A DNA stretch of 36,396 nt from an uncultured Acidimicrobiales bacterium (lineage in GTDB: Bacteria > Actinomycetota > Acidimicrobiia > Acidimicrobiales > SHLQ01): assembly GCA_938023735.1 (NCBI GenBank), contig CALJDK010000032.1, positions 1-36,396 on the forward strand, read 5' to 3'. Each line of letters opens with the position of its first letter. Position 1 is the first letter of the stretch. The translations under genes and the position numbers were made by a program. A model generated the notes under the pieces. The model saw only the letters and a list, made by a program, of their open reading frames with translations. It did no database searches and was not told where the DNA came from. Of this stretch, positions 22,410 through 30,549 are shown piece after piece.

Positions 22410-22889
22410 TTAGCGGATGAGGTGCTGAGCAGCCTCGAGGTATCCCTCGGCTCGTTCGGCCTTGGGAAATCGCTCCATCAGGTCGTGGAATCGCTGATTG
22501 TGGTCGGCCTCGACCAGGTGGGTGAGCTCGTGCAGGAGCACAAAGTCCACGACGTACTGCGGAAAGTTGGCCATCCGATCTGACAGTCGGATGGTTCCAT
22601 GCGACATCGTGCATGAACCCCAGCGGGTGTTTTGATTGCTGACCCATTTGACGCTGGTCGGGGCGGGCAACTGGTACTCGGTGGCGAGCTGTTGGGCCCG
22701 TTCGGTGAGGTCGACCTTCCGGCTCGCGGCTTTCCGGTCGAGTTTGCCGAGAAGGTCGGCAATGTGGCCGTCTTCCTGCTCCTGGGTAAGTCCCACCGGC
22801 ATTCGGATTTCTACAACACCGTTGACGACCCGAGCCGAGACGGTCTTCTTTCGACGCGATGATCGGATGACCTCAACGGGAAGATCCAC
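22410..22889 (-). CDS. YgjP/DUF45-type zinc metallopeptidase
   Basis: A 159-residue protein. It carries NTRWGSCTMSHGTIRLSDRM, a family-typical stretch ahead of the active site, and DFVLLHELTHLVEADHNQRF with the HExxH zinc motif (His-Glu-Leu-Thr-His) and a downstream His in EADHN. YgjP-like enzymes are WLM/SprT-related predicted proteases with unknown physiological substrates. At 159 residues it is shorter than many members (about 230), lacking part of the N-terminal beta domain. It begins four bases after the UbiB-like stop and is the last gene of the 26954-22410 operon. Confidence 0.9.
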   Translation of the reverse strand: MDLPVEVIRSSRRKKTVSARVVNGVVEIRMPVGLTQEQEDGHIADLLGKLDRKAASRKVDLTERAQQLATEYQLPAPTSVKWVSNQNTRWGSCTMSHGTIRLSDRMANFPQYVVDFVLLHELTHLVEADHNQRFHDLMERFPKAERAEGYLEAAQHLIR

Positions 22890-22893
22890 CGCT

Positions 22894-24378
22894 TCAATCT
22901 AGGTGTTGGTTTGCTGCCCACGCGGCTTCTTGGCGGCCAAGTTTGGTCGAGGGCCGAGCCTGCTCGGTGTATTCCTCGAGCATGGTGCGCCAGTTGTTGC
23001 TGGCGCGCAGGTGGCCAAGCATGGCCGACATTCCCCAAACGACTCGGTCAAGGATGACAAAGCTCGATGGCATATCGAGGGTGTTCATCACGTTCGCGAG
23101 CGGCCCATCGACTTCCAACAACCCGCCTAATGCGGTTTGCACGAAGTCCGGTGCGTACCGGTAGGGCTCTTCAAGAAACGGGGTGTAAGGCTTGATGACG
23201 TACTCCCACACCCGTTCGGGGTCGAGTCCGTGATCGGCAGGCAGAAACCCGGCGCTCACCATGTTGGCTACCAGTTCATCGGGTGCCCGGCGAAGGAGCG
23301 GTTCGGTGAGCGGGGTGAGCGACTCAAGCTCGCCGTCCTCCCAGCGTTTCACCAGCCCGAAGTCGAGGAAGGTCACCAGCGGTTCATCGGTGTTGCCGGT
23401 GCCCTCAGAGCCGAACAGGTAGTTGCCCGGGTGCGGGTCGCCGTTGAACACGCCGTCGCGATAGATCGAACCCTGAATGAAGCGAAACAACACTTCGGCG
23501 ACGTACTGCCGTTGTGGCTCGGTAGACGTTTCGAGAAACTCATCCCATCCGATGCCGTCGACCCATTCGGTGGTGAGGACTCTGCGGGTGGAGAAGTCGG
23601 GAACCACGGCCGGAATCCGCACGAAGGGATGCCCGGCATAGCGCTCGGCAAACGCCGACTGGCAGGCCGCCTCGTGCTCGTAGTCGAGTTCGTCGAGCAT
23701 GCGCGCGTACAACTCGCTGGTGAGCGTGTCGACATCCATGCCCTTCAGCGCCACATTCGAAAACGCCTTGAACATGACCCGAACGTTCACCAGGTCGCTT
23801 TCGAGCGCGGTATCGATGCCCGGGTACTGGACCTTCACTGCCACCTGTCGGCCGTCGCGCAGGGTCGCTTTGTGTACCTGGCCGATCGACGCAGCCGCCA
23901 ACGGAAGATCGGTCCAGCTTAAGAAGAGCTGTTCGGGCGGAGCCCCAAGCTCGTCGGCCACCACTTTGGCGGCAAGGCTCGGCGCCATCGGCGGAGCGTC
24001 GGCCCGCAGGGTAGCGAGGGACTGCTGCGCCTCGGGGGGTAGCCCATCGAAGAGGAACGACAGCATCTGCCCCGCCTTCATCATGGCGCCCTTCATATTG
24101 CCGAGCTCCTTGGCCACGTCCTCGGCGGAACGAATCAGAAACTGTTGATCGAGTTCGGCTCGGCGAGCAGCATCGCTTGTTGCGCCACGCACCTTGACCG
24201 CCGCGAAATGCCCAGCTCGTCGGGTACTGAGGCGAGCAACACGAGCAGATCGGGCAAGCTTCTCGCGTTGGCTGGGCGTGGCGCGAGAAGCCACGACCTG
24301 GCGAACACCAAAGGCACCACCCGCAGTGGCGGTGAGTTTTGCGAGCTTTCGGAGCAGTCCCAGTGCGCTAGCCGACAC
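22894..24378 (-). CDS. ABC1/UbiB (AarF) atypical kinase-like protein
   Basis: A 494-residue member of the ABC1/ADCK/UbiB family. The diagnostic KxGQ motif is K101-AGQ104, the Ala-rich loop AAASIGQVHKA starts at 161, the ATP-site Lys is K182 (VAVKVQYPG), the catalytic segment is NGDPHPGNYLF (D314) and the metal-binding DFG begins at D339. UbiB-type proteins are ATPases that support isoprenoid-lipid (quinone) metabolism; the exact role in actinobacteria is unclear. The GTG at 24378 is chosen because the upstream gene ends at 24386; the frame is open further, but that part overlaps that gene. No C-terminal membrane helix pair is obvious. Confidence 0.93.
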   Translation of the reverse strand: MSASALGLLRKLAKLTATAGGAFGVRQVVASRATPSQREKLARSARVARLSTRRAGHFAAVKVRGATSDAARRAELDQQFLIRSAEDVAKELGNMKGAMMKAGQMLSFLFDGLPPEAQQSLATLRADAPPMAPSLAAKVVADELGAPPEQLFLSWTDLPLAAASIGQVHKATLRDGRQVAVKVQYPGIDTALESDLVNVRVMFKAFSNVALKGMDVDTLTSELYARMLDELDYEHEAACQSAFAERYAGHPFVRIPAVVPDFSTRRVLTTEWVDGIGWDEFLETSTEPQRQYVAEVLFRFIQGSIYRDGVFNGDPHPGNYLFGSEGTGNTDEPLVTFLDFGLVKRWEDGELESLTPLTEPLLRRAPDELVANMVSAGFLPADHGLDPERVWEYVIKPYTPFLEEPYRYAPDFVQTALGGLLEVDGPLANVMNTLDMPSSFVILDRVVWGMSAMLGHLRASNNWRTMLEEYTEQARPSTKLGRQEAAWAANQHLD

Positions 24379-24385
24379 GGCGCAA

Positions 24386-24724
24386 CTACCGAAGCGGCAG
24401 TGCGACTTGTCCGTCGTCGTTGTGGCGGACGAGCTCTTTGATGGCGGTATCTGCGGCATCGAGATCGTCGTCGTCGATATGGGTGAGTGCCGCGTCGACC
24501 AATGCCAGCTCGTGCTCGAGGCGGTCGAGAAGTCCGGCATGGCGAGCGGTGTCGAACATATCGACCGGCTGCACGGCATCGGGCTGGTGACTTGCGTCGG
24601 TGAGGTCGAGGGACTCGATGGCCATCGGGTTCGGGGCAAACTGTGGTGCCGCCGGAATGGTCACTTCTTGAGTAGCCGCTTCTGGAGCGGCGGCCGTTTG
24701 GGAAGTCTGTGCTGCGTCGTCCAT
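24386..24724 (-). CDS. Small acidic hypothetical protein
   Basis: A 112-residue protein with an Ala/Thr/Pro-rich, probably disordered first half and a helical second half: LLDRLEHELALVDAALTHID, then a DDDDLDAAD stretch and TAIKEL. The helical part resembles the coiled-coil helices of DksA/TraR-type proteins (LxxLExELxxVxxAL followed by an acidic turn), but there is no zinc finger. It lies 7 nt before the UbiB-like gene and is clearly co-transcribed. No function can be assigned. Confidence 0.65.
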   Translation of the reverse strand: MDDAAQTSQTAAAPEAATQEVTIPAAPQFAPNPMAIESLDLTDASHQPDAVQPVDMFDTARHAGLLDRLEHELALVDAALTHIDDDDLDAADTAIKELVRHNDDGQVALPLR

Positions 24725-24785
24725 ATCAGCGCTGACTGTAGCGCCCTGACCGCTTCTGTGCCCCCGTGGGCGTGCTGGCAGTGCG

Positions 24786-25757
24786 TTAGGCCTCAGCCAT
24801 CTCGACCAGCAGCTTCGCGAGCTCCTCGTTCTGCTCCCAAATGATCTGATGTCCGACCCCGGGCATTCGTAACAGACGGGCTCCTGGGATTGCGTTTGCT
24901 ATGAGTTCACTTTCGGCAAAGGGAGTGAGCAGGTCGCGGGTACCCGCAGCGATCAGCGTCGGCACGGTGATGCGAGAGAGTCCGGGCGTGACGTCGTGGT
25001 CGGCCAGTGCTCGTGTGGCGGCGAGGCGCACAGGCTCGGGGCAACGCGCAAACGAGGCGAGCGCGGCGTCGAGCATGAACGAACTGGGCTCGTGTCCGAA
25101 GGTCGCAGCGGCGCCCAGTTGGGCGAGGGCGTTGGAGTCGGAGGTAGCCGCCTCGGCCAGATCGATCGAGACGGGTAGCGAACCCAGTCGAAGCCCTGCC
25201 TGGTAGCGCAGGTCGCTCATTGTGGCTGCGGTTGCGAAGAGGGCTAACGATTTGACCCGGTCGTTGGCGATCGTTGAATGATCGACCAGAAAGCTCAGTG
25301 CAGCCATACCGCCCATCGAATGGCCGGCCAGCACCACATCGCGAAGGTCAAGCGTTTCGAAGATTTCGGCCAGGTCGGCGCCCAGTCGCGCCGCTCCATA
25401 CCCGTCGGATCCGGTGGTGCTGCTGCCGTGACCCCGCTGGTCGATGCCCAGCACGCGAACACCCTGTGCAATCAGGCGGTGGGCAATCGGGCCCCAATCG
25501 TCCACGTTGCTGGTGAGACCGTGCACCAGCACCACCATTGGGGCTGAACTGGTGGCGTTGGTGGGGCTGGCGGTAACCGTAGTGAGAACGGCGCCATCGC
25601 CTGTGGTTACCGAGCGTGCGATACCGGTAGGGAACTTCGGAAGTTGCCCGCCCAGTGGGTCGGGATTGTCAGAGAATTTGGCGATGTTTCGGCGTGCGGC
25701 AAAGGCTGCGATCGCAGCCACGCCGGTGGCGGCGAGTGCTCGTGAAGCCCAGCTCAA
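24786..25757 (-). CDS. Alpha/beta hydrolase
   Basis: A 323-residue alpha/beta-hydrolase-fold enzyme. A hydrophobic N-terminus (about 5-21) may anchor or export it. The oxyanion segment VVLVHGLTSN (75-84) is followed by GIDQRGHGSS and the nucleophile elbow GHSMGG with Ser147; Asp275 (GTRDLLTP) and His303 (GVGHQIIW) complete the triad. It could be an esterase, a lipase or a C-C hydrolase. The start appears to be a TTG at 25757, 24 nt after the P450 stop, in the same operon. Confidence 0.92.
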   Translation of the reverse strand: MSWASRALAATGVAAIAAFAARRNIAKFSDNPDPLGGQLPKFPTGIARSVTTGDGAVLTTVTASPTNATSSAPMVVLVHGLTSNVDDWGPIAHRLIAQGVRVLGIDQRGHGSSTTGSDGYGAARLGADLAEIFETLDLRDVVLAGHSMGGMAALSFLVDHSTIANDRVKSLALFATAATMSDLRYQAGLRLGSLPVSIDLAEAATSDSNALAQLGAAATFGHEPSSFMLDAALASFARCPEPVRLAATRALADHDVTPGLSRITVPTLIAAGTRDLLTPFAESELIANAIPGARLLRMPGVGHQIIWEQNEELAKLLVEMAEA

Positions 25758-25781
25758 TCGTCTCGCCTACCAGTCATTGGC

Positions 25782-26954
25782 TTACCGTACGTCAAAGGAC
25801 AATCGAAATGTCCGCACTGCCCGGGCGAAGATGTTGGGTTCGATATCGGGTTCTTCCACGACGCGCAGGTTGGTGATGCGTTTGGTGAGCTCCTCGAACA
25901 GCAAGCGGAGTTCAAGGCGCGCCAGGTTGGCGCCAAGGCAGAAATGAGTACCGTGACCAAACGCGATGTGGGGATTTGGGTCTCGCGTAACATCGAACTC
26001 ATCGGGTCGGTCGAACACCCGCGGGTCGCGGTTCGCTGCCGGGTACACCAGTGCGATGCGGTCGCCCTCGGCAATTTCGGTGCCCGAGAGTTCGGTCGCA
26101 ACGGATGCTCGACGGAACATGTTGTTGAGCGGGGTCACCCAGCGAATGAGCTCTTCCACTGCGGGAGCAACCCGGGCCGCGTCTTCGGCCAACCACTCCC
26201 AAACGTCTAGATGGTTGGCGAGTTCACGGAGCCCGTGGGCAATGACGGTGCGGGTTGTTTCGGCGCCGCCAGCAATCATCAGGCCGGTTTCCTGCACCAT
26301 CGTGTGCGGGTCCATCCCGCCGGCGATCCAGTCGGAAAAGAGGTCGTCTTGGGGTTCGGCGAATCGCTTCGGAAGCAGGTCGGTCATGACGGTGGCCCAT
26401 TCTTCGATGCTGGCCATCAGGTCGCTAAGGACCACCTCGTCGACGTAGCGCCGGTCGATTCGCATCTGGCGCTCGCTCCAGCTCTTGACCTCGCGCCAGT
26501 GGTCTTGGCCGAATCCAATCAGCTCAGCGGTAACGCGGCCAGGAAGCTGTGCCGCCAGGGCGTCGATGACTTCGATGCTCCCGTCGTTGGTTTGTTCAAT
26601 GATCGCTTCATCGACAAGCGCAGAAATCATTGCCGTGTAGTGCTCGCCGTGTTCGCGAACTGCCCGGGGGGTGAAGCGGCGGTTGACCATGCGTCGTTGC
26701 CCAAGATGCGTGGGATCGTCGTGGCTGATCATGGTCTGTTCGTCGGTGGATGGTTCGAGTCGGTAGTGCGCCCGACTCGAGAAGGTCACCGGATCGCGCT
26801 CGACGGCCAACAGGTCGGCATGTCGGGCTGCGAGGAGAAAGCCGCTCTTTTCGTCACGCCACAATCCCGGATAGTCGAGAAGCTGCCGATAGGCGTCCTG
26901 CGGATCGCTTTGCCACCAGGTCGGGTCGAGTACGTCGGTTTCAGGTTTACTCAC
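25782..26954 (-). CDS. Cytochrome P450
   Basis: A 390-residue soluble bacterial class I P450. Landmarks: HDDPTHLGQRRMVNRRFTP (C-helix region), I-helix oxygen-binding AGGAETTR (228-235), the ExxR pair E268/R271, PAANRDPRVFDRPDEFD, and the heme loop FGHGTHFCLGANLAR with the proximal thiolate Cys339. It needs a ferredoxin and reductase, neither of which is encoded nearby. The GTG at 26954 is the first gene of a minus-strand operon with an alpha/beta hydrolase. A 14-bp palindrome lies 31 nt upstream, in the region shared with the divergent glycosyltransferase. Substrate unknown. Confidence 0.96.
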   Translation of the reverse strand: MSKPETDVLDPTWWQSDPQDAYRQLLDYPGLWRDEKSGFLLAARHADLLAVERDPVTFSSRAHYRLEPSTDEQTMISHDDPTHLGQRRMVNRRFTPRAVREHGEHYTAMISALVDEAIIEQTNDGSIEVIDALAAQLPGRVTAELIGFGQDHWREVKSWSERQMRIDRRYVDEVVLSDLMASIEEWATVMTDLLPKRFAEPQDDLFSDWIAGGMDPHTMVQETGLMIAGGAETTRTVIAHGLRELANHLDVWEWLAEDAARVAPAVEELIRWVTPLNNMFRRASVATELSGTEIAEGDRIALVYPAANRDPRVFDRPDEFDVTRDPNPHIAFGHGTHFCLGANLARLELRLLFEELTKRITNLRVVEEPDIEPNIFARAVRTFRLSFDVR

Positions 26955-26985
26955 GGTGCTCTTCGGGTGATGGACAGTGTGCCAA

Positions 26986-26999
26986 CGACGTTAACGTCG
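26986..26999. promoter_or_regulatory. Perfect 14-bp palindrome, candidate operator in divergent promoter
   Basis: CGACGTTAACGTCG reads identically on both strands. It lies in the 49-nt gap between the P450 (-) and glycosyltransferase (+) genes. It contains TAACGT (26992-26997), which stands six bases before the GTG at 27004 and so fits the -10 box of a leaderless transcript. By symmetry a TAACGT also faces the P450 (start 34 nt further on). Its form suits a TetR- or similar homodimeric repressor, but no regulator gene is adjacent. Confidence 0.65.
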
Positions 27000-27003
27000 G
27001 ACT

Positions 27004-28476
27004 GTGGCGACACGGAAACTATCGGCGACTGGCATTGGGATCACCCCCGTTGTGGCGGTGGTTGTCGGTGCGATCGGCTACCTCGGTCTGGCCGTGCTCG
27101 ATGCCCGCCACGGCACGCTGCGCGACGAGTTCGTCGGGCAAAGTATCGCCTGGTACCTGGTTGCCTTTGCGGGCTTCGTGATTGCGGTGTGGGCAAACGA
27201 GAAGGCGATCGGGGCCAACGAATACCGTACATTTCCCACCTGGCTGCTCTGGGCTGCGCCAGTGGCTTTTCGGCTGGTGCTGCTTACCACCACCCCAACC
27301 CTCAGCGACGACGTCTATCGATACCTCTGGGACGGGCACCTTGTTACCCAGGGCGTCAGCCCATACGCCCACGCCATCAGCGATCCGGCGGTGGACCAGT
27401 TCTCGATAGCGGCGCGCGACCTGGCCAACAACCGCGACCTGGCGTCGCCGTATCTGCCGACCGCCCATGGCGTGTTCGGGTTCGCAGCGCTCCTGTTTCC
27501 CTCGTCGCCGCTCACGATGCAGACGATCATGGTGGGGTTCGACCTCCTAATTGCTGTTGCGCTTACCCGGCTGCTCACGTTGGCGGGTCTGCCCTCGCGC
27601 CGGGTGCTGTTGTACCTCTGGAATCCGTTGGTGATCGTCGAGGTCGCACACGGGGCCCACCTCGACGCGATCATGGTTGCCCTTTCGACTGCGGCGTTGG
27701 TGGCGACGTTCGACCCCCAAATTCGCGTCCGTTTTGGCGGGATCATCGGGCCAGTACTGCTTGCCCTCGCCACGCTCACCAGACCGTTGCCGGTGCTGCT
27801 CCTACCGGTACTGTTTTGGCGATGGAGTTGGCCCCAGCGCTTCGTCTATGCAGTTGTGGCGGTTGGACTCACGCTGCCATTCGGGATTGGACCGGGCCTT
27901 GGCCTAGGAGCGAACCCCGATGGCACCGGAGTGTTTGGCTCGGCCCGGGCCTATACCGACACCTTCCGGTTCAACAGCGGTCTGTACCATTGGTACGAAA
28001 CGTGGGTTGGCGGTCGAGGTCTCGACGACAAGGGGTGGGATGAGCCCGTCCAGCTCACCAAAATCATCGTTGGCGTGGGCGTGGCAGTACTCCTGTTGAT
28101 GGTGCTGGCACAGGCTCGTTCGGTGGTGAGCACCCGAGGACTCCTTCGGCTTTCGTTGGTGCCCGTGGGAATCTATGTCGTTCTCACTCCGGTCCTTCAT
28201 CCGTGGTACACCCTGCTCCTCTTTGCGTTGCTGGTGATGCTCCCACCAGCGCCCGACGAACCCGCTCTGCGATGGATCCTCATCGTGCCGTGGCTGTACC
28301 TGGCAGCAGCGCTGGTGCTGTCGTATCTGACCTACGAGGACCCTTTGGCCTTTGCCGAGCGCGAGTGGGTTCGCGAGGTCGAGTGGTATCCAACGCTGGG
28401 CTTGCTTGTCGCCGTTGGTTTGGCTGGCGCGGCCGGGCTTATTCGTCGACCGACGCGAGAATCTGTTCGCCAATAG
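27004..28476 (+). CDS. GT-C fold membrane glycosyltransferase (mannosyltransferase-like)
   Basis: A 490-residue protein with about 12 membrane helices. The first extracytoplasmic loop holds the signature TLSDDVYRYLWDGHLVTQGV (Asp102, Asp103) followed by SPYAH, typical of polyprenyl-phosphate-sugar-dependent GT-C enzymes (GT87/DUF2029/MptA-like). WNPLVIVEVAHGAHLDA and HPWYTLLL are further family features. It probably transfers a sugar from a polyprenyl phosphate carrier to a cell-envelope glycan or lipid. The GTG at 27004 seems leaderless. Its 3' end overlaps the convergent ADP-ribosylglycohydrolase gene by 38 nt. Confidence 0.88.
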   Translation: MATRKLSATGIGITPVVAVVVGAIGYLGLAVLDARHGTLRDEFVGQSIAWYLVAFAGFVIAVWANEKAIGANEYRTFPTWLLWAAPVAFRLVLLTTTPTLSDDVYRYLWDGHLVTQGVSPYAHAISDPAVDQFSIAARDLANNRDLASPYLPTAHGVFGFAALLFPSSPLTMQTIMVGFDLLIAVALTRLLTLAGLPSRRVLLYLWNPLVIVEVAHGAHLDAIMVALSTAALVATFDPQIRVRFGGIIGPVLLALATLTRPLPVLLLPVLFWRWSWPQRFVYAVVAVGLTLPFGIGPGLGLGANPDGTGVFGSARAYTDTFRFNSGLYHWYETWVGGRGLDDKGWDEPVQLTKIIVGVGVAVLLLMVLAQARSVVSTRGLLRLSLVPVGIYVVLTPVLHPWYTLLLFALLVMLPPAPDEPALRWILIVPWLYLAAALVLSYLTYEDPLAFAEREWVREVEWYPTLGLLVAVGLAGAAGLIRRPTRESVRQ

Positions 28477-29593
28477 CCACGGTGCGCACTGCGATGTTGC
28501 GCACCGAATCGAACTGGGGAAGGTCGCCGCTGAGGTCCTCGTTGAAGTACACGTCGGTGGCCGAGCGAAACGGCTCGGGCAACGCATCGAACCCGGTGAT
28601 GAGGCCAAGGAGCCCGGCCGATGTGGTCATGTTGTTGTCGGCGTCCCAACCGGCCAGCCCTGCGATGTTGATGGTTTCGCGGAGGTCACCCTCGCCGTAC
28701 AGCAGTGCCATCAGGGTGCTCGCAAAGTTCACCCGACTCGCCCACCACTCGGGGTCGGTGTCGTAGGCCTCGCCGATTTGTTGACGCGTGGTTCGCCAGT
28801 CGGTGTTCTGGGCGTGCCACTCGACGACCTGGTCGTAGATCGCCGCGATCGTGGAGCCATCGTCGGTTGCGTTGCGGGCGTCGGCGAGCAGGGCCGGGAC
28901 ATCGGACAGCACGAACGCACGCGCATAAAGGTGGGCGTAGAACGCGCTGGCCTCAACCGCTGGTCCGCTGCTGGTGACCTTCGCGAAGAAGGTTGCCCGA
29001 CGTCGAGCCTCGTCGGGCCGATTGGGCGCAATCATGCCAAAGAGTTCGGTTTCGAGCTGCGCATCCATGGCCCACGCCCCCTCCGGGTTGTTGTCGGCCG
29101 ACCCCGTTGCCGGGGGAACCAACCCTTCGTCCATCAGGTCGCGGGCGGCGCGCGTGGCCACCCAAATATCGCCGTTGAGATGCGCAACCCACTCGTCGCG
29201 AATCTGTTCGTAGGTGGGGTCGATGCCGTGGGTTTCCATGATGTGCAGATCGAGCCACTCGATATGGGTGTCGTCGTCGGTTGACCATTGGTCGAGTAGT
29301 ACCAGGTCGACCTGGGTGCCGGGTCCGGGCTGATCGAGCCAAATCCCCTCAACCGGCAAGCCTGAATGGTTGGCGACCATGGTGGCTACCCAGGCGCCAT
29401 GCACCTGATCGAGGTATCGATCGGGGTCGAAGCTCGAGGTCTCCGGCGGGTTGTCGACTGCGGTGTCGGGGGCGTTGGGAGTCGCCGAGCAGGCAGCGGC
29501 CAGCATCGACAGGACTGCGGCGAGCCAGACGGCAGTAGATAACGGGCGCAACGCCGGTACGGTGGCCTGGTGGCCTCGATCCTGTTTGCCCAT
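28439..29593 (-). CDS. Lipoprotein ADP-ribosylglycohydrolase family protein
   Basis: A 384-residue protein with a signal sequence ending in the lipobox LAAAC (Cys35). The ADP-ribosylglycohydrolase fold is indicated by GAWVATMVANHSGLP near residue 66, the acidic metal-site motif STDDDTHIEW (D106-T109, equivalent to TDDT) and the second metal motif GWDADNN (315-321) followed by a small-residue helix. Such enzymes remove ADP-ribose from proteins or act on related glycosides. Family members are mostly cytoplasmic, so export as a lipoprotein is notable. The ATG at 29593 overlaps the divergent radical-SAM start by 24 nt; TAAGAA lies six bases upstream of it. A downstream in-frame TTG at 29551 would avoid the overlap. 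Confidence 0.85.
   Translation of the reverse strand: MGKQDRGHQATVPALRPLSTAVWLAAVLSMLAAACSATPNAPDTAVDNPPETSSFDPDRYLDQVHGAWVATMVANHSGLPVEGIWLDQPGPGTQVDLVLLDQWSTDDDTHIEWLDLHIMETHGIDPTYEQIRDEWVAHLNGDIWVATRAARDLMDEGLVPPATGSADNNPEGAWAMDAQLETELFGMIAPNRPDEARRRATFFAKVTSSGPAVEASAFYAHLYARAFVLSDVPALLADARNATDDGSTIAAIYDQVVEWHAQNTDWRTTRQQIGEAYDTDPEWWASRVNFASTLMALLYGEGDLRETINIAGLAGWDADNNMTTSAGLLGLITGFDALPEPFRSATDVYFNEDLSGDLPQFDSVRNIAVRTVAIGEQILASVDE
29558..29563 (+). promoter_or_regulatory. -10 box for leaderless radical-SAM transcript
   Basis: TACGGT is followed by six bases and the GTG at 29570. No Shine-Dalgarno sequence is present. It lies inside the 5' end of the divergent lipoprotein gene if that gene starts at 29593. 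Confidence 0.45.
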
Positions 29594-30475
29594 CCTCTCT
29601 TCTTAGCGAAGAACGCCGAGGAACAAGCGTCGTCGAGCCCATACTTCCCTTTGGGACTGTTGTATTTGGCCGGTTATGTGCGCGAGCAAGGTCACGAGGT
29701 GGCGATCTTCGATGGCACCTTCGCGCCCGACGAGTCGGCATTTGTCGAGTCGTTGGCCCAGCACCAGCCTGACCTGGTCGGCATCTCGGCGCTGCTCCCG
29801 ACCCGCGACACTGCCATTGTCCTAGCCCGCCTAGCGGCCGATGCGGGAGCCACGGTGGTAATGGGCGGGCCCGACCCCACGCTGTCACCGGCCATGTACC
29901 TTGCAGACCCGGCGGTCGATGTGGTGGTGCATCACGAGGGTGAGCAGACCATCACCCGACTCCTCGACCTCATCGATAGCGCTGGTAACGATGGTCTGAC
30001 GCTCGAGGACATTCGCGACGAAGCCGGGATCGCCTACCGATCGGGTGGCGCGGTCGCCGTCAACGAGCCTCGTGAACCAATCGCCGATCTCGATACCCTG
30101 CCGCTGCCCGCACGCGATCTCATCGACATGGACCGCTACCTGCAAACATGGGAAGCCGACAACGGCTATTCGTCGCTCACCATCTCGACGTCGCGGGGCT
30201 GCCCCTACGGCTGTGACTGGTGCAAAGAAGCAGTGCACGGAACCAACTTTCGGCAACGCTCGCCCGAAAGTGTCGCGGCCGAGATGGAACATCTGAAAGC
30301 CACCTACAACATCGACCGGTTACGTATGGTCGATGATGTCGATGCCATCGATCGAGACTGGCTCGACGAGTGGGCTTCGGCAGCCGAACAGGCCGATGCC
30401 GTTATCCCGTTTGAAGCGCTGAACGATCTTGAGCGTCAGGACATACCGCTGCTCGATGTTCGTGACAGCCTTTGA
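29570..30475 (+). CDS. B12-binding/radical SAM protein, C-terminally short
   Basis: A 301-residue protein. Residues 1-135 form a cobalamin-binding-type Rossmann domain (SSSPYFPLGLLYLAGYVREQ, then VVMGGPDPTL), without the DxHxxG motif, as in BchE-type enzymes. The radical-SAM cluster motif is C211-PYG-C215-DW-C218. After RQRSPESVAAEMEHLK and RLRMVDDVDAID the chain stops near DVRDSL. Full-length relatives usually run 430-500 residues, so about half of the TIM barrel is missing. I see no continuation in another frame after 30475. Either it is a natural short form or an old truncation. It may head the following gene set, 74 nt away. Confidence 0.82.
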   Translation: MASILFAHPLFLAKNAEEQASSSPYFPLGLLYLAGYVREQGHEVAIFDGTFAPDESAFVESLAQHQPDLVGISALLPTRDTAIVLARLAADAGATVVMGGPDPTLSPAMYLADPAVDVVVHHEGEQTITRLLDLIDSAGNDGLTLEDIRDEAGIAYRSGGAVAVNEPREPIADLDTLPLPARDLIDMDRYLQTWEADNGYSSLTISTSRGCPYGCDWCKEAVHGTNFRQRSPESVAAEMEHLKATYNIDRLRMVDDVDAIDRDWLDEWASAAEQADAVIPFEALNDLERQDIPLLDVRDSL

Positions 30476-30549
30476 AGTAGGCGCAACGTTTTTCTCCCCA
30501 CCGTGAGTGAGGATTTACATTCGCCGCCGGTCGACCCAACCAATCCAGC

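Noticed and set aside
26211-28043. 610-codon open frame on the plus strand
   Set aside because: It covers the P450 antisense and the GT-C gene in another frame; the translation is Arg/Pro-rich with no domain. It is a high-GC shadow.
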